This document shows positions 1-11,766 of a stretch of 64,000 nt of DNA, one piece after another. This DNA is from Sorex araneus. Its lineage: Eukaryota; Chordata; Mammalia; Eulipotyphla; Soricidae. The stretch spans positions 169,454,172 to 169,518,171 of the forward strand of contig NC_073305.1 of assembly GCF_027595985.1 (NCBI RefSeq), written 5' to 3'. The notes under the pieces were generated by a model. The model was not told the origin of the DNA, ran no database searches, and saw only the letters and a list, made by a program, of their open reading frames with translations. The stretch's first letter is position 1, and each line of letters begins with the position of its first letter. A program made the position numbers and the translations under genes.

Positions 1-225
1 CCACCTGTCACCCCAAATGTTGCTCCTTAGGGGAAAATGCACAAAATGACTTGACAGTTCTGACCAAGTTCAACAATATCTGTCTGTGAGGGAATCCAAA
101 AGGGCACTTCAGTCTCTTCTGCACCAAAAAATAAAATCTGGTCATCAAAAGACCTTGTTTTGGATCAGCTTAATCAATGGCTGAGTAAATAGCAGTACCC
201 CTACATTATAAAAAAGTAAGACTTT

Positions 226-336
226 GTTTTGGGGTCACAGTGGTACATAGAGGACTGTGTAGTTCTAAGGATCAAACCTAGGTTCTCCCTCACAAAAAGT
301 ATGGCCTCAGCATCTTGAGCTATCTCTCTGACCCAG
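226..336 (-). mobile_element. Old tRNA-SINE fragment
   Basis: Degraded antisense copy: GGGGTCACAGTGG at one end, B-box complement GGATCAAACCTAGG and GAGCTATCTCTCTGACCC at the other. Confidence 0.6.
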
Positions 337-986
337 GGAGACATTTTCTATTGGGAATTCTATTTTTAAAAAAGCCAGTCACAATTCAAAAGAAATGACT
401 ATCATATGAGCATTTCACTTGGCACTTGCCAATTTTAGAATCAATCTCCTGAATTTTTAATCAATCTTTAAACATCATTTCATATCTTTTCAACACAGAA
501 GGAAATGTTCTTGTATATTATAACTGAAATCATAACACTTAAGGAAAGGTCCTCATTTTGAAGTTGCTGAGATACAATTATAAACTTTAATAGATTCAGA
601 GGCTATGGAAAAAGCCAAAGGCCTACAGTATAAACCTGGCACGTGGATACCCTGAATTTGCTTCTTGGCACTTATTGGTCTTCTGAGCACTATTTCTTGT
701 GGCTCTGGTTGGGTCCAGCCACTCCTAAGCTGAATATCCAACAATCCAGCTAGCAAATCCAGACTTCATATTGCTGATCATAGCCCTTGGGACCCCTGAG
801 CATTGCTTGAGATTTCAAAAATGAATGAAGCCCTCAGAAAACATGAACTACCATATTTCCCCACCCATGTTGGTTTAAAGAGAAGGACTGAGAGAGACAG
901 AGAGCCTACAGAGTTCTGAGATCTTCTAGGGGTATGGTTCTACATTTTCATATTTTTGTTTTTGTTTCATCTATTTTTATTGGACT
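337..986. other. Intergenic DNA, nothing recognised
   Basis: AT-rich unique-looking sequence. The small open frame at 553-756 (minus strand) has no recognisable domain. Confidence 0.6.
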
Positions 987-999
987 ACTTGAATTAAAA

Positions 1000-1246
1000 G
1001 CCAGAACGATAGCACAGCGGGTAGGGAGTTTTCCTTGCACGCAGCTGACCCAGGTTCGATTTCTCCATCCCTCTCGGAGAGCCTGGCAAGCGCTCGAGAG
1101 TATCCTGCCTGAACAGCAGAGCCTGACAAGCTACTCATGGCGTATTCGATATGCCAAAAACAGTAACAGCAAGTCTCACAATGGACGCGTTACCAATGCC
1201 CACTCGAGCAAATCAGTGAGCAATGGGATGACAGTGATACAGTGAT
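1000..1246 (+). mobile_element. RTE-tailed tRNA SINE, copy B1, full length
   Basis: The copy has a tRNA-like head with A-box-like TAGCACAGCGG and B-box GGTTCGATTTC. The RTE 5' UTR block follows, then the RTE 3' end with the tail ACAGTGATACAGTGATAC. A perfect 13-bp TSD, ACTTGAATTAAAA, at 987-999 and 1247-1259 proves insertion as one unit, so head, body and tail form one mobile element. Confidence 0.95.
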
Positions 1247-1344
1247 ACTTGAATTAAAATTGAAATGTAAGATAGAAGGTACCTTTTCTAACCCTGCTTT
1301 AGTCACACTAGAGTTAACTTAGACTTACCAGTGATGAATAACTT

Positions 1345-1617
1345 TCCAAGTGGCTGCAGCAATAGTGCAGGGGTTAGGGAGCAGACTGTGCATATGTCAA
1401 CCCCCTATTTGGGCTCCCAAGCACTGTCCAGGGCTACCCTGGAGCCTCCACACTTCAAGCCTGCTGGGGTGGCCTGGGTCATCCAGTCTCTGAAGGGCCA
1501 GGATAGCATTGCATCTTCCAGCCCTCACATTGAACCCTTGCCCCATTGACAGAGAATCCCTGGACTGGTCCCTGGGTCTTCTGAGCATGTTCTGGCTCAA
1601 CAACAACAACAAAAAGA
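1345..1617 (+). mobile_element. Old chimeric tRNA-SINE
   Basis: Head-like GCAGCAATAGTGCAGGGGTTAGG, middle TTTGGGCTCCCAAGCACTG and an end GAGCATGTTCTGGCTCAAC with a (CAA)n tail. The insert between middle and end is unlike the A family, so it may be a composite or another subfamily. Confidence 0.5.
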
Positions 1618-2219
1618 GCTTATCAAACTGTGTTAACAGGTATTCCTTTTTAAGGTGGGATAGTCCCCCAAACCTACAAGGGGAACTTGAGTGTTCCCAA
1701 TGGGGATCTTCTTTTGTTTTTTTTTTCTCCATGTTCCTCCTTTTGTTCACTGCCTTCCATGTAATCTCTTCATGTGGGCTGCGACCTCTCATTGCACTAG
1801 AAATTGTCCTTGACTTGCATCCAGAAATGAAGCTGATGAGTAATTACATTTTTACCTGATACCATAACTCTGGATTCATCCTTGGCTCTGAAAGCTCTTC
1901 CCATGTGGTCTGCAAATCAACTTATCCTTGTTCCTCTATGTCTGTTTGTTCCACTGCTTCATCTGATGACTGTTTGTAAGGGGAACGTCTGTCGCTTATC
2001 TGCCTCTTAGGAGGTTTCAGAGATGAATGAGATCATGTGTGTTAAAATGAAAGGAAAGCTCTTAGACTGTTCACTTTGCCAGGGCATAGTGTCACCAAAC
2101 ACATCTTTTTCCCAGAACGCACTTTAATTTAGTCACAGGAAGTGTCCTTTTTCATGTAAAATGAATACAGTTTTCAAAGAGTTAAGAGTATTAGCACAAA
2201 TACAATAAAAGATGTACAT

Positions 2220-2945
2220 AATGCAAACTTAGAGATCAAATATCCAGATTCCTGGAGCTATGCTTGAAGCATTGCTGTCACACACAAAACTCAACAACAA
2301 TAAATAAACCAATAATCGCATCAAAAATGAATGGGAGAGAGGATGAACAGACACTCTCTCAAAGAAAACATATGCACTGCCAACAGGCAAATTAAAAAGT
2401 GATTCTTCATCACTATTGGGGAGATGCAAATCAAAATGACAAGGAGGCATCCCTTCAGGGATAACGGCCTCTATCAGAGAGATCGGAAGAAGCCAGTGTT
2501 CTCTTATCTCATGGGGATCAGAGAAAAGGGAACCTGATTCTTTGTTGGTGGGATTTTTATATAGTGCAGTCTCTGATGAAAAGTATGAATATTTTTCAAA
2601 ATAAGATAGAACGCCCTTATGATCCAGTATCCAATCCTTAACATCTATCCTAAGAACATAAAAATATTAACTTGAAAAAGATGTATGCACATGTATGTTC
2701 ACTGCAGTGCTACCAGTCAAAAGGCAGAAACAAGCTAAGTGACCATGAAAGGTGAATAGATAAAGAATATGTAATCTATGGATGCAGTGCAATACCACTG
2801 AGCTATAAGAAAAAAAAGAAATTTTGCTTTCTTTTTGTTAAAAATTGGATAGAGCTAGTGGGGCTCATTTTGATCAAATTTAGAAGAAGGCAAATATCTA
2901 GGTTTTAACCCATATGTGCATATATAGAAACAAAGTTAGGGAATG
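2220..2945 (+). mobile_element. L1 3' region, degraded
   Basis: Conserved L1 ORF2/3' phrases such as GGAGATGCAAATCAAAATGAC, TTGTTGGTGGGATTTTTATA and GCTACCAGTCAAAAGGCAG appear in order. No open frame of useful length remains. Confidence 0.75.
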
Positions 2946-3082
2946 AACAGTATTGAATGCTAAAAAAACACTTGGACGTTGCCTACAGAAGTTTGATTAC
3001 CAAGGAATGAGAGAAGGGAGAAAGAGAGAGAGTAGAAGGATACCAAGACAGCATGGGGGTCTTGGGTACTCTGATGGTATAC

Positions 3083-3450
3083 ATCACTGTGTCACTGTCA
3101 TCCATTGTTCATTGATTTGCTCAAGCGGGTGCCAGTAACATCTTCATTCATCCCTCTTGCATGCTAATGTAGCCTGATGGCATATTGGGGGCTCTTTCAG
3201 GTCAGGGGAATGAGGATCATCATTGTTACTGTTTTTGGCATATCGAGTACGCCACGGGTAGCTTGCCAGGCTCTGCCTTGCAGGAAGTATACTCTCGGTA
3301 GTTTGCCAGGCTCTCTGAGAAGGAAGGAGGCTTTTGGGGCGGTCTCTAATCGCCTTTACAGGTGTTCCCAGTCTACCAAATGCAAGCTTTTGGTCGACTG
3401 GCATGTTGTAACGATCTGCACACTGACAAACACGGACCTGTCTGCGTCTC
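3083..3450 (-). mobile_element. Internally deleted RTE derivative D1 (5' UTR joined to 3' end)
   Basis: Read on the minus strand, the element has RTE 5' UTR, including GGGAACACCTGTAAAGG and the SINE-body block. It continues through CCTCATTCCCCTGACC and GAAAGAGCCCCCAATATG, as in copy 1 at 21979-22018. It then jumps directly to the RTE 3' end (CAGGCTACATTAGCATGC ... CTGGCACCCGCTTGAGC) and a CAGTGAC-type tail. The deletion junction is near 3183, within a short ATGCC/ATGGC overlap. There is no tRNA head. It is a non-autonomous RTE relic and a plausible ancestor type for the SINE body. Confidence 0.82.
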
Positions 3451-3833
3451 TGATATAATTTATTATTATATTATAACGTTATACTACATAATAAAATATA
3501 CTAAGTACTATACATAAAAGTACTATGTAAAAGTACTATGTACTTTCAAAATTTAACAAAAATGGCAAATAGGAAAAATAGGTTATTATATTGATCTCTA
3601 ATCATGTAAAATACTAAGCTAATAAAGCTTTTAGTTTACTTTGAATTGTTAATATACTCTCTATGCATTGAATCATACATTTCATACTATGTAGCTGAAA
3701 TTGTCTTACATAAAAGTTAATTTCTAAATAAACTAATGTACTTGCTACATAGAATATGGCATCATAAACTGTAACTTATCAAAGGTGACTATGATTAGTC
3801 ACACAAATACTAAGGTGGTATACATAAAAATAT

Positions 3834-4365
3834 AAATGTTAATGCTATTGCAACCCTGTTACTTCAACTACAGTAAAGAATAAAGAATTAAAGAATTAGA
3901 TTAAAAACCACAGTTTTCTCTATTCATACGACATGTAAGAAAGTTGTATTATCATCTGTAAAATAACTTTTAAGACTCTAGAAACTGTTTGTTAGCAATT
4001 ATAAGCATTTACTTTGGAGTAAAATTCCTATAAAAATTCACTTTATAGGAAAAAAGACTAGAATTTCCATATTATTTAGCAGTTCCACTTATTGGCATCT
4101 ATTCTAAGAACACAAATACATGTATTAAAAAAGATATACACATTTCTATGATCATTGGTCCAGATGCACTAAGTACAATAGCCAGGATAGGAAACAATCT
4201 AAATGTCCAATGACAGATGAATTAATAAAGAACTTGTATAAATGCACAGTGGAATATTATGCAACTATTAAAAAGAAGAAATGAAATGTTAACGCTATTG
4301 TAACCCTGTTACTTCGTCTACAGTAAAGAATAAAGAATTAGATTAAAAAACACAGTTCACCTTAC
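3834..4365. repeat. Pair of about 75-bp direct repeats
   Basis: 3834-3913 and 4285-4357 share AAATGTTAAYGCTATTG, AACCCTGTTACTTC, CTACAGTAAAGAATAAAG and GAATTAGATTAAAAA. The left copy has one extra AAAGAATT. They bracket 370 bases ending in an L1 ORF2 fragment. Confidence 0.88.
4060..4285 (+). mobile_element. L1 ORF2 3' fragment
   Basis: AGCAGTTCCACTTATTGGC, AATAGCCAGGATAGGAAAC and GTGGAATATTATGCAAC are typical of the L1 ORF2 3' end. It ends without poly(A), exactly where a direct repeat of the left flank begins (see 3834-4365). Confidence 0.75.
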
Positions 4366-5214
4366 TTATCTGGCTACACTAACACACACACAAATATATA
4401 CACACACATACACTAAGATAAGAAAATAGAGAATACCAAATGACAATAAACTCTTAGTTTTCAATTATAGAACTGAGATTATCAAGCAGCATATGTGGGG
4501 GTTGGGGTTAGTATGGGGAGAGGATGGGGAAGAAGGATAAAGAAGAGGAAAATAAAAGGTGACATAAGAACAATGGTTGAATGTTTTTGCTACTTAGGTG
4601 TTGGTGAAGGGATAGTAGTTTCATATAGCAAAACCATAAATTTTAATACTACAATTATTATAATACTTAAACTACAACAAATAAATATCTTCATACCTAT
4701 TATCCTTATTCTCATAATATAGTATGTTTTCTTTTTGTATAATATTTATCCTCTTTTTTTCTTTAAAAAAAGAACAGGATTTGCCATTTCAAAGGACCCA
4801 CATCCACAGCTCCTGATGCTCTTCTCTCTGCCACACTATAGTACGAGAGATTACTCTCCAGCCTTCATACCTGATGCCCACTATTTCAGTGTACCCATAG
4901 CCATAGCCTCTGAAGCATGTGGGTGCATAGGCAAGGCACGAGATAGCTCATCACATTTCACACCACTCACAGTTATACTTCTTGTCAATAGGTGAAGACA
5001 GGCAGGAAAGGAGCAATTCTCAGCTTAACTTATCAGGGAGTCCCAGGGGATGCTGACTACAAAGATTTACCCTCAGCACAGAAGGGGCACAGCAAACCCA
5101 ATGGGAAAGATATGTAAACACCCACTATGTTCCATGACTGAAAGAACAGCACAAAGGGCTCCATAAGAACCAACCAGATCCGTAAATCCTCAGAGAGTGG
5201 CTTTAGTCACATCA

Positions 5215-5970
5215 TAGTGAGGATATTTAATGAGGTCAAAGAAATAGCACAGGTGGTCAGCAAAGCGCAAGAAAGAATGAGAAAAATACACAAAGAAATG
5301 AAGATTGTGGTAGGTGATATTTTTTTTAAAAATCAGTAGAAGCTCTAAGCAGCAGAACAGCAGCTGAGGAAAAGATGGAGGAAACTGCTAGAAAACAACA
5401 GAAGGTGAAAAAAAGTCTGAAAAGAAATGAACGGCGCACTAGAGGACTAGGAAATGAGTTCAAGAGGAATAATATAGCAATCGTTAGTGACCCTGAAGAA
5501 CACAAAGGCAAATTCAATGAAGAAACAATAGTTAAAGAAATCACAGAGAAGAATTTCCCAGAGTTGCATAATACAGGCAGTGATATCCAAGTAAAGAGTC
5601 CCAGTGAAAATAGAAAGACTCCAAGATACACTGTGCTCAGAATGATGAAATCCAAAGATAGAGAGAGAATATTAAAAGCAGCAAGATCAAAAGAGGGAAT
5701 TTTACATACTAAGGAAAGTCCATAAGAGTCACAGAAGATCTAGCAAACGGGACTCTCCAAGTCAGAAGATAATGGAGGGATACAGCACAAAAACTAAATG
5801 AAATGAACACATCACCAAGACTAAACACTCTATCCGGCAAGATTATCATCCAGATTTGAAGGAATGGTCCAGAGATTCAGGGAGAGATGAGGGAATACTT
5901 AGTCTTTAAACCATCTCCAAAGAAGCATTAAAGGAGCTTCTTTAAAAGGCAAGACAAACTCCTCAGCATT
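5215..5970 (+). mobile_element. HAL1-like element (ORF1-only LINE relative)
   Basis: The frame at 5375-5725 (116 codons) resembles L1/HAL1 ORF1: a charged Lys/Glu-rich N-terminal part, then KEITEKNFPELHNTGSDIQV, RKTPRYTVLRMMKSKDRERI and LKAARSKEG. This order is typical of the ORF1 RNA-binding region. The downstream sequence (AGATTTGAAGGAATGGTCC, GAAGCATTAAAGGAGC) follows the HAL1 pattern rather than ORF2. The frame is only a remnant, with stops before and after. Confidence 0.7.
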
Positions 5971-6234
5971 GGCTAATGAGTATGAAATTCACTTATGCTG
6001 TTTATGATTGTCCTCTAGTAGATTAAGAAAGGTCTGTTTACTCTGATCCTGCTAATGGATTGTATACATTTGTATACAATGTAAAATGCATGAATGTTTC
6101 ATTCATATTGAATGTTATATATCTTATCAGGTGTTTTTTAACATCCATAGATTTTTTAAACATCCATAGATTTTATTACAGTCTTTTACCTACTAATTCA
6201 GACATTAAGCAGTATCTATAATATATTTCCCAAC

Positions 6235-6482
6235 ATCACTGTATCACTGTCACTGTCATCCCATTGCTCATTGATTTGCTCGAGCGAGCACCAGTAATGT
6301 CTCCATTGTGAGACTTGTTGTTACTGTTTTTGGCACATCAAATACGCCATGGGGAGCTTGCCAGGCTCTGCCATGTGGGCGAGATACTCTCAGTAGCTTG
6401 CCGGGCTCTCCAAGAGGGACGGAGCAATTGAACCCGGGTCGGCTGCGTGCAAGGCGAATGCTCTACCAGCTGCACTGTCACT
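6235..6482 (-). mobile_element. RTE-tailed tRNA SINE, copy B2, full length
   Basis: The minus-strand copy shows the repeat tail (ATCACTGTATCACTGTC), the RTE 3' end, the 5' UTR block (GGAGCTTGCCAGGCTCTGCC) and the tRNA head ending near 6482. It lies in AT-rich DNA and codes for nothing. Confidence 0.92.
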
Positions 6483-6682
6483 AATGTACAGTCAATAATC
6501 TCTTAGGATCGAACACACTTTTTTTTCAACTTCTGTAGGCCAATACATATTCTCCTCTTCTATTTTCCTTAAATCTCTTCACTCTTACTAAAATTTACAT
6601 TTGTAGGGTATATCAATTTCACATAAATCTTAAAATGTATTAGTATAGAATTATTCATAATAATATTTTTATATGTATATAC

Positions 6683-6800
6683 TTGTAAAAATGCACTCAG
6701 GGATCACTCCTGGTGGACCATACATGGTGCTGGAGATTAAACCCTGGATTGGTTGTATGCAAGAAAAGCATTCTACCCACTGTACTATTTCTCTAGCCCC
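6683..6800 (-). mobile_element. Old poly(A)-type tRNA SINE fragment
   Basis: CAGGGATCACTCCTGGTGG, then GGAGATTAAACCCTGG and CTATTTCTCTAGCCCC: a diverged antisense A-family copy. Confidence 0.75.
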
Positions 6801-7074
6801 TACACTTAGTATTTCTTATCTTTCATGAAGTATTATTTCTACATTTCATATTGTCATTTAAGTCATATTTATAATGATATGATTACTATATTATTTCAAT
6901 GCTATATTATGTTATTTTACATTACTATTTATTAATAGTATGTTTTATATTACTAATTATAATTCTACTATTAAACTATCACATTGCATGGGGTCATCTA
7001 AGCACTGTCATGAATGATACTTGAGCACAGAGCCAGGAATAGACCCTGGACTTGGCCTAAAAGTGGGAAAGAAG

Positions 7075-7170
7075 TGCTCAGGATGGCTCAGTGGCAAAAG
7101 AAATGGACCTGCCTTGAAAACATTAGGTCAGGAGTTTGATCCCCCATACAGCCCACATGTCCGAGTGTGA
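7075..7170 (+). mobile_element. Third tRNA-SINE subfamily, copy 1
   Basis: AGTGCTCAGGATGGCTCAGTGG, GACCTGCCTTGAAAACATTAGG and GAGTTTGATCCCCC. Its sister copy at 7560-7660 shares the unusual GCCTTGAAAACATTAGGTCA string, which neither the A nor the B family has. Confidence 0.6.
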
Positions 7171-7279
7171 GTCCAGTTGCTCTGCCATTGGAACCCCCAA
7201 TGCTGTCCTCTTCAGTGTGCTTCATCCAAGTATGTGAGTTCCGCAACTAAAGATGTGTAAACACCTGGGTGAATACCCA

Positions 7280-8345
7280 CCCCCACCCCCAGCAAACACT
7301 CAACCAGAATGTGCCTGAGCACCACAACTAAAAGTATGAGAACTACCACCAGCCTACCTTTGTCATTTCCCTACCACCATTGTCCTAGTGTTCCCTTCCT
7401 TTACTTATTCCCCCACTCCCATTCCATGGCAATATTTTTACTGAAGACCAGTTCTCCCGCTCTTCATTTCTATTGCCACTGGGCATTTGTTGTCCCCAAT
7501 AAAGTTTCTTTATATCCCTCAGATGAAAGAGATCATGCTGAGTCTGGGTATAGCCCAGAAGTGAGCAAGGAGTGCTCAGGATGACTCCGTAGTGAAAGAA
7601 AAGGACCTGCCTTGAAAACATTAGGTCAGGAGCTTGATCCCTAGTGCAGCCCCCATGACTGACTTCACTCAATGTGAAACTCTCCAGATCCATCCACATA
7701 GCAGCAAATTGCACAGCTTCATGTTTTCTTACAGCCAAGTTGCATTCCAATGTGTATATGTACCATAGTTTCCTTCTCTGGTCATCTGTTCTTGGACAAT
7801 TGGGTTGTTTTCAGATTTCAGCTATTGTAAGTAGTGTTGCAATGAACGTAGGAGTAAAGGTGTCTTTTCTGCAATGTGATTTCGGCCCCTTGGGGTATAG
7901 TCCCAGAGTGGCCATATGGAAGCTCAATTCTTGCTTTTATTTATTTTTTTAATAATGTCTATATTGTCTTCCAAAAAGGCTGGACCAGTCGACTGAATGA
8001 AGGGAAATGAAGAGTCTCTTATCCCCCACATCCTTGCCAATGCTGTTGCCAATGTTGTTGTTATTTTTGATGAGTGCCAATTTCTCTGGTGTGAGTTGAT
8101 ATCTCATTGTAATTTTGATTTGCATTCCCTGATAAACAGTGAAGTTTTTCATATGCCTTGTGGCCATTTTTATTTCTTTGAGGAAGTTTCTGTTCATCTC
8201 ACCTCCCCATTTTTTGATTGGGTTGGATTTTTTTTTGAAGATTTATACCAGTGCTTCAAATATCTTGGATATTAATCCTTTATCAGTGAATGGTATGCAA
8301 ATAATTTCTCCTAGTCCATGTGCTGTCTTTGTATTCTGGTAATTG
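7280..8345 (-). mobile_element. L1 3' region, antisense
   Basis: Antisense L1 phrases occur in order: CTCCAGATCCATCCACATAG, GTGTTGCAATGAACGTAGG, TCTCTGGTGTGAGTTGATAT and CTTGGATATTAATCCTTTATC. It is interrupted by a SINE at 7560-7660. The open frames on the + strand here are antisense L1 and not genes. Confidence 0.8.
7560..7660 (+). mobile_element. Third tRNA-SINE subfamily, copy 2, within an L1
   Basis: Close relative of the copy about 485 bases upstream, sharing GACCTGCCTTGAAAACATTA. It interrupts antisense L1 sequence. Confidence 0.6.
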
Positions 8346-8441
8346 TTTCTTTTGAGGTGCAGATGAGAAGGAAAATTTTAAATAAACAGTCTAAGTTCTA
8401 ACTAAATTATATTCAATTTCTTCTTTTTCTTTTCCTTTTTC

Positions 8442-8462
8442 TCCTCTCTCTCTCTCTCTCAC
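8442..8462. repeat. (TC)n microsatellite
   Basis: Ten TC units after a pyrimidine-rich stretch. Confidence 0.9.
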
Positions 8463-8632
8463 TTCCCAATTGGTGTTCAGGAACATCACCACCCAGAATA
8501 ATGTTTAAATGAAAAGGGACCAAGGATGTAATGTTGCATGATTGTTATGACAATATCCAGGCCACCCAGGAGCTACTGGCCAACAGACTGCATCCAGCAC
8601 ATCTTAAGCGGCATTGAGGCTGTACCTTAAAA

Positions 8633-8733
8633 TGCTCAGAACCCACCTGGGGATCACATGGAGCCAGGAAATCGAACCAGGGTCAGGTGCATGCAATGCA
8701 TGTGTCCTAAGGATTGTGCTATTTGCAGGCCCT
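8633..8733 (-). mobile_element. Old tRNA-SINE fragment
   Basis: CACCTGGGGATCACATGG, AAATCGAACCAGGGTCAGG and GTGCTATTTGCAGGCCC mark a diverged antisense copy. Confidence 0.65.
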
Positions 8734-9692
8734 TTTTGTTTAATTTTGACTTAAAAAAATTAGGCTGTCTCAGGTCACACACAAAAACATAGTTCAGGAT
8801 CACCTGACACGGGTTATCAGCAATATTATCAGGAAGCCTGTCTTCTGGTTATCGACTTTGCCAAATTTAGCAATATTGTACTGCATCATCTGTGTTGCAA
8901 AGAGCTCGTGCTTATCTTTTATTGTGGCATACCCCTCCCAGGTGGGTGTGATATTTTTGCCTTACAGAGTATGTCATAGGGAATGGCAGGACTCTTCCTT
9001 CCTGGACCACCCTTGATGCAGTCATCCTCAAGGCTGGCAATGGAAGTGTATGCCTGTTTGATAGTTTTTAAAACATTAATGTTGCAGTTTTCTTCAAATG
9101 CTAGACTTGTTGATGTTGTTACAGTGGTTGGTAACTACTGTCAATCTTAGGGCCTCATGCATGCAAGGCATGTGCTCTATCACTTGAGCCAGCCAAATCC
9201 CTGATCCTCCTCTGGAATGCTTAGACCAAAATAGACTCTCACCAACAGTATTGGAGTGTCAGTTGCTGTTCAAACAGTTGCTTTGTACTGTGGTATTTTT
9301 AATCTTAAATAACACTTTCAAACACAATAGGAGATCAACAGATAAGGCTGAAATTTGATCACTCAAAATCCAATCGTAAGAAGCAACAACCAAAAAACCC
9401 AAAACCTGATCATACAAATGTGATTATTCATGAGTAGCTGAAAACAATTTCTAAAAGATTAACAGTAGATATTGTTTCCATTATGAGATTGTTCACTACA
9501 CATCTTATATTAAAAATAATTTTTAAGTTTCTTCTTTAAAAGTTTTTCCACTTTTTTTTATATTTTTCAAATTGAGAATCTGTGACATGTATTTTGGTTC
9601 ATATTATTTATTCTATTTTGTATTCTCTTTTCACTCAATATTATTTCACATTCATTTTCTTAGGACTTTATACTTGTTAAAAATTGACAGCA

Positions 9693-9825
9693 AGGTCTCA
9701 AACAGCTTAGTAGGTAGAGCCCTTGCTTGCAGGCAGAAGGCTTTGAATTTGATCCCTGACACCAGCCCACATAGTAAGTGAGATTTAGGTACTACTGCCA
9801 TTTGGGATCCCAACGCCCTGGCAAC
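9693..9825 (+). mobile_element. Old tRNA-SINE fragment
   Basis: CAGCTTAGTAGGTAGAGCCC, TTGCTTGCAGGCAG and TTTGATCCCTGACACC keep a tRNA-like head. Confidence 0.55.
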
Positions 9826-10480
9826 AAAGTCTAATCTCTAATGCACAGTAACAAAGTATGTGCAAGCACCTCAACTAGGTGAGTGTGTATCGTAACCAAG
9901 CACATGATGAGCATTACAACAAAGAGTGTGCAAATTCCACAACTAAAGTGTGCAACCACTAAGTAGCAAATAGCAAAAAGGGAAGGAAAGTGGGCAGGGG
10001 GAAGATTTAAATAAAAATTAACATCAATGGTTGGCAATTCATTCATTCATCATGTTACATTGTTTTCAATACCTTTGTTTTTGTCATTTTCCTGAAATAT
10101 TTTTGCACCATATTATGGTTCATTGCATTGTTTATAGTACTTTTTATTTTTCTCAATTCCCACTCAATTTTTACTTTGCTCAATAACCCTATTTTGAAAA
10201 GCTTTTTTTGGTGTAATTTCTAGTACATATCTTGGATTATTGAAGTCCTATTAGTGTGTATGTGTGGCTGTACATTAACGACTCACAAAGTAACTAAGAA
10301 ATCCCAAGAGGTTAACACATTCACATGACCTACCTCATTGTTTTTATCCCCCAGAAACCTACATTTTACAGGTTAGGAAGTTGGCAACATTTTTGTGAAA
10401 GAATCACCAAAAATCACCCCGTTGACACAGTGAATAATCAAACTTTTAACTGAGGTTTTCTGATACCTAGTTCTAAGTTT

Positions 10481-10728
10481 TCTGAGTGATAGCACAGCGG
10501 GTAGGGTGTTTGCCTTCAATGCGGCTGACCCGGATTCAATTCTTCCATCCCTCTCGGAGAGGCTGGTAAGCTATTGAGAGTATCCCACCCATACAGGCAG
10601 AACCTGGAAAGCTACCTGTGGTGTATTCGATATACCAAAAAAAGTAACAACAAGTCTCACAATGGAAACGTTCCTGGTGCCTGCTCGAGCAAATTGATGA
10701 ACAATGGGACAACAGTGCTACATTGCTA
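10481..10728 (+). mobile_element. RTE-tailed tRNA SINE, copy B3, full length
   Basis: Head TGATAGCACAGCGGGTAGGG is followed by the standard body and the RTE 3' end (GCCTGCTCGAGCAAATTG). The tail is short. An L1 3' fragment begins about 20 bases downstream. Confidence 0.9.
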
Positions 10729-10744
10729 AAAATTATGACTTCAA

Positions 10745-11064
10745 GTATCATTTCTCAAAGAGAGGGGCAGACATAGAAGGACTGCACTCATTTGTGGAGT
10801 ATAGAATAACATCACATGAGGCTGACACCCAAGGGCAGTAGATAAAAGGGCCGGGAGGATTGCCCCATAGCTGGAAGCCTGCTTCATGAGAGGAGGGGAG
10901 AAGGCAGATGGAATAGAGAAGGGAACACTAAGAATATGATGGCTGGAGGAATCAGTTGGGATGGGAGATGCGTGCTGAAAATAGATAATGGACCAAACAT
11001 GATGACCTCTCAGTATCTGTGTTGCAAACCATAATGCCCAAAAGTAGAGAGAGAGTATGGAGAA
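10745..11064 (+). mobile_element. L1 3' UTR fragment
   Basis: GGGGCAGACATAGAAGGACTG through GTTGCAAACCATAATGCCC matches, in the opposite direction, the antisense L1 ends at 33114-33603 and 38371-38965. The 3' tail is missing. Confidence 0.85.
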
Positions 11065-11333
11065 TAATAAATATGCATGATAAATGTATTACTTGTCTAC
11101 ATATATGCTTTACAATTAAAATGTAAAATATTTAATGTCATGTGACAAAATTAATAGACATATATTAATATAACATATGCCAATTGTATATTTACACTTT
11201 TTTATCTAAGATATCTTTTATGTAATTATCTTCCTTTTTTGGAAGGATGCACAGTGGTTACTCCTGGATTTGCACTCAGAAATTACTCCTAGCTGTGCTA
11301 TCTCTCCAGCCCCAGTATATTCCTTTGTGTTTG

Positions 11334-11445
11334 GTTGTTTTTGTTTTTGTCTTATGGGGCCACATCTGGCTGTACTTGGAGGCCACTCGGGGTGCTGCTT
11401 AGCAGACCATGTAGTACTAGGGACAGACCCAGGGTTCTCATGCCA
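11334..11445 (-). mobile_element. Old tRNA-SINE fragment
   Basis: GGGGCCACATCTGGCTG, GCTTAGCAGACCATGTAG and GACAGACCCAGGGTTCTCATG: diverged antisense copy. Confidence 0.6.
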
Positions 11446-11511
11446 TTTATGTTATTCCTTGTTCCCTGTTCCTAGCAGAAATAAAGCAACTATATCCTAT
11501 AGTACAGAGTA

Positions 11512-11621
11512 TCACTGTATTACTGTCATCCCATCGCTCATCGATTTGCTCGAGCAGGCACCAATAACATCTCCATTGTGAGACTTGTTACTGTTTTTGG
11601 CATATCAAATACACCACGGGC
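11512..11621 (-). mobile_element. RTE-tailed SINE, copy B4, 5'-truncated
   Basis: Only the RTE 3' end and part of the 5' UTR block remain; the tRNA head is missing. A perfect 11-bp TSD, AGTACAGAGTA, at 11501-11511 and 11622-11632 shows that truncation happened during insertion, as expected for target-primed reverse transcription from the RTE tail. Confidence 0.93.
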
Positions 11622-11766
11622 AGTACAGAGTAGGTTTTTAAAAATATATCCGTGGGGCCTGCTCATTTCCAACTATCATTGGAAAGAGAGAGAGAGAGAA
11701 GAAAAGAAATATGCCTGCCATAGAGGCAGGCTAGGGGGAGGAGGGCCTGAGGGAAATCCAGGACAT

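Larger units (their letters stand above)
8346..10480. other. Intergenic DNA with SINE debris
   Basis: Apart from two old SINE fragments and a weak one near 9127-9203, I see no gene or conserved motif. AT-rich. Confidence 0.6.

Noticed and set aside
5326..5655. 109-codon hydrophobic minus-strand frame
   Set aside because: Reverse complement of the HAL1-like ORF1; A-rich sense strand gives Phe/Leu/Ser-rich antisense peptides.
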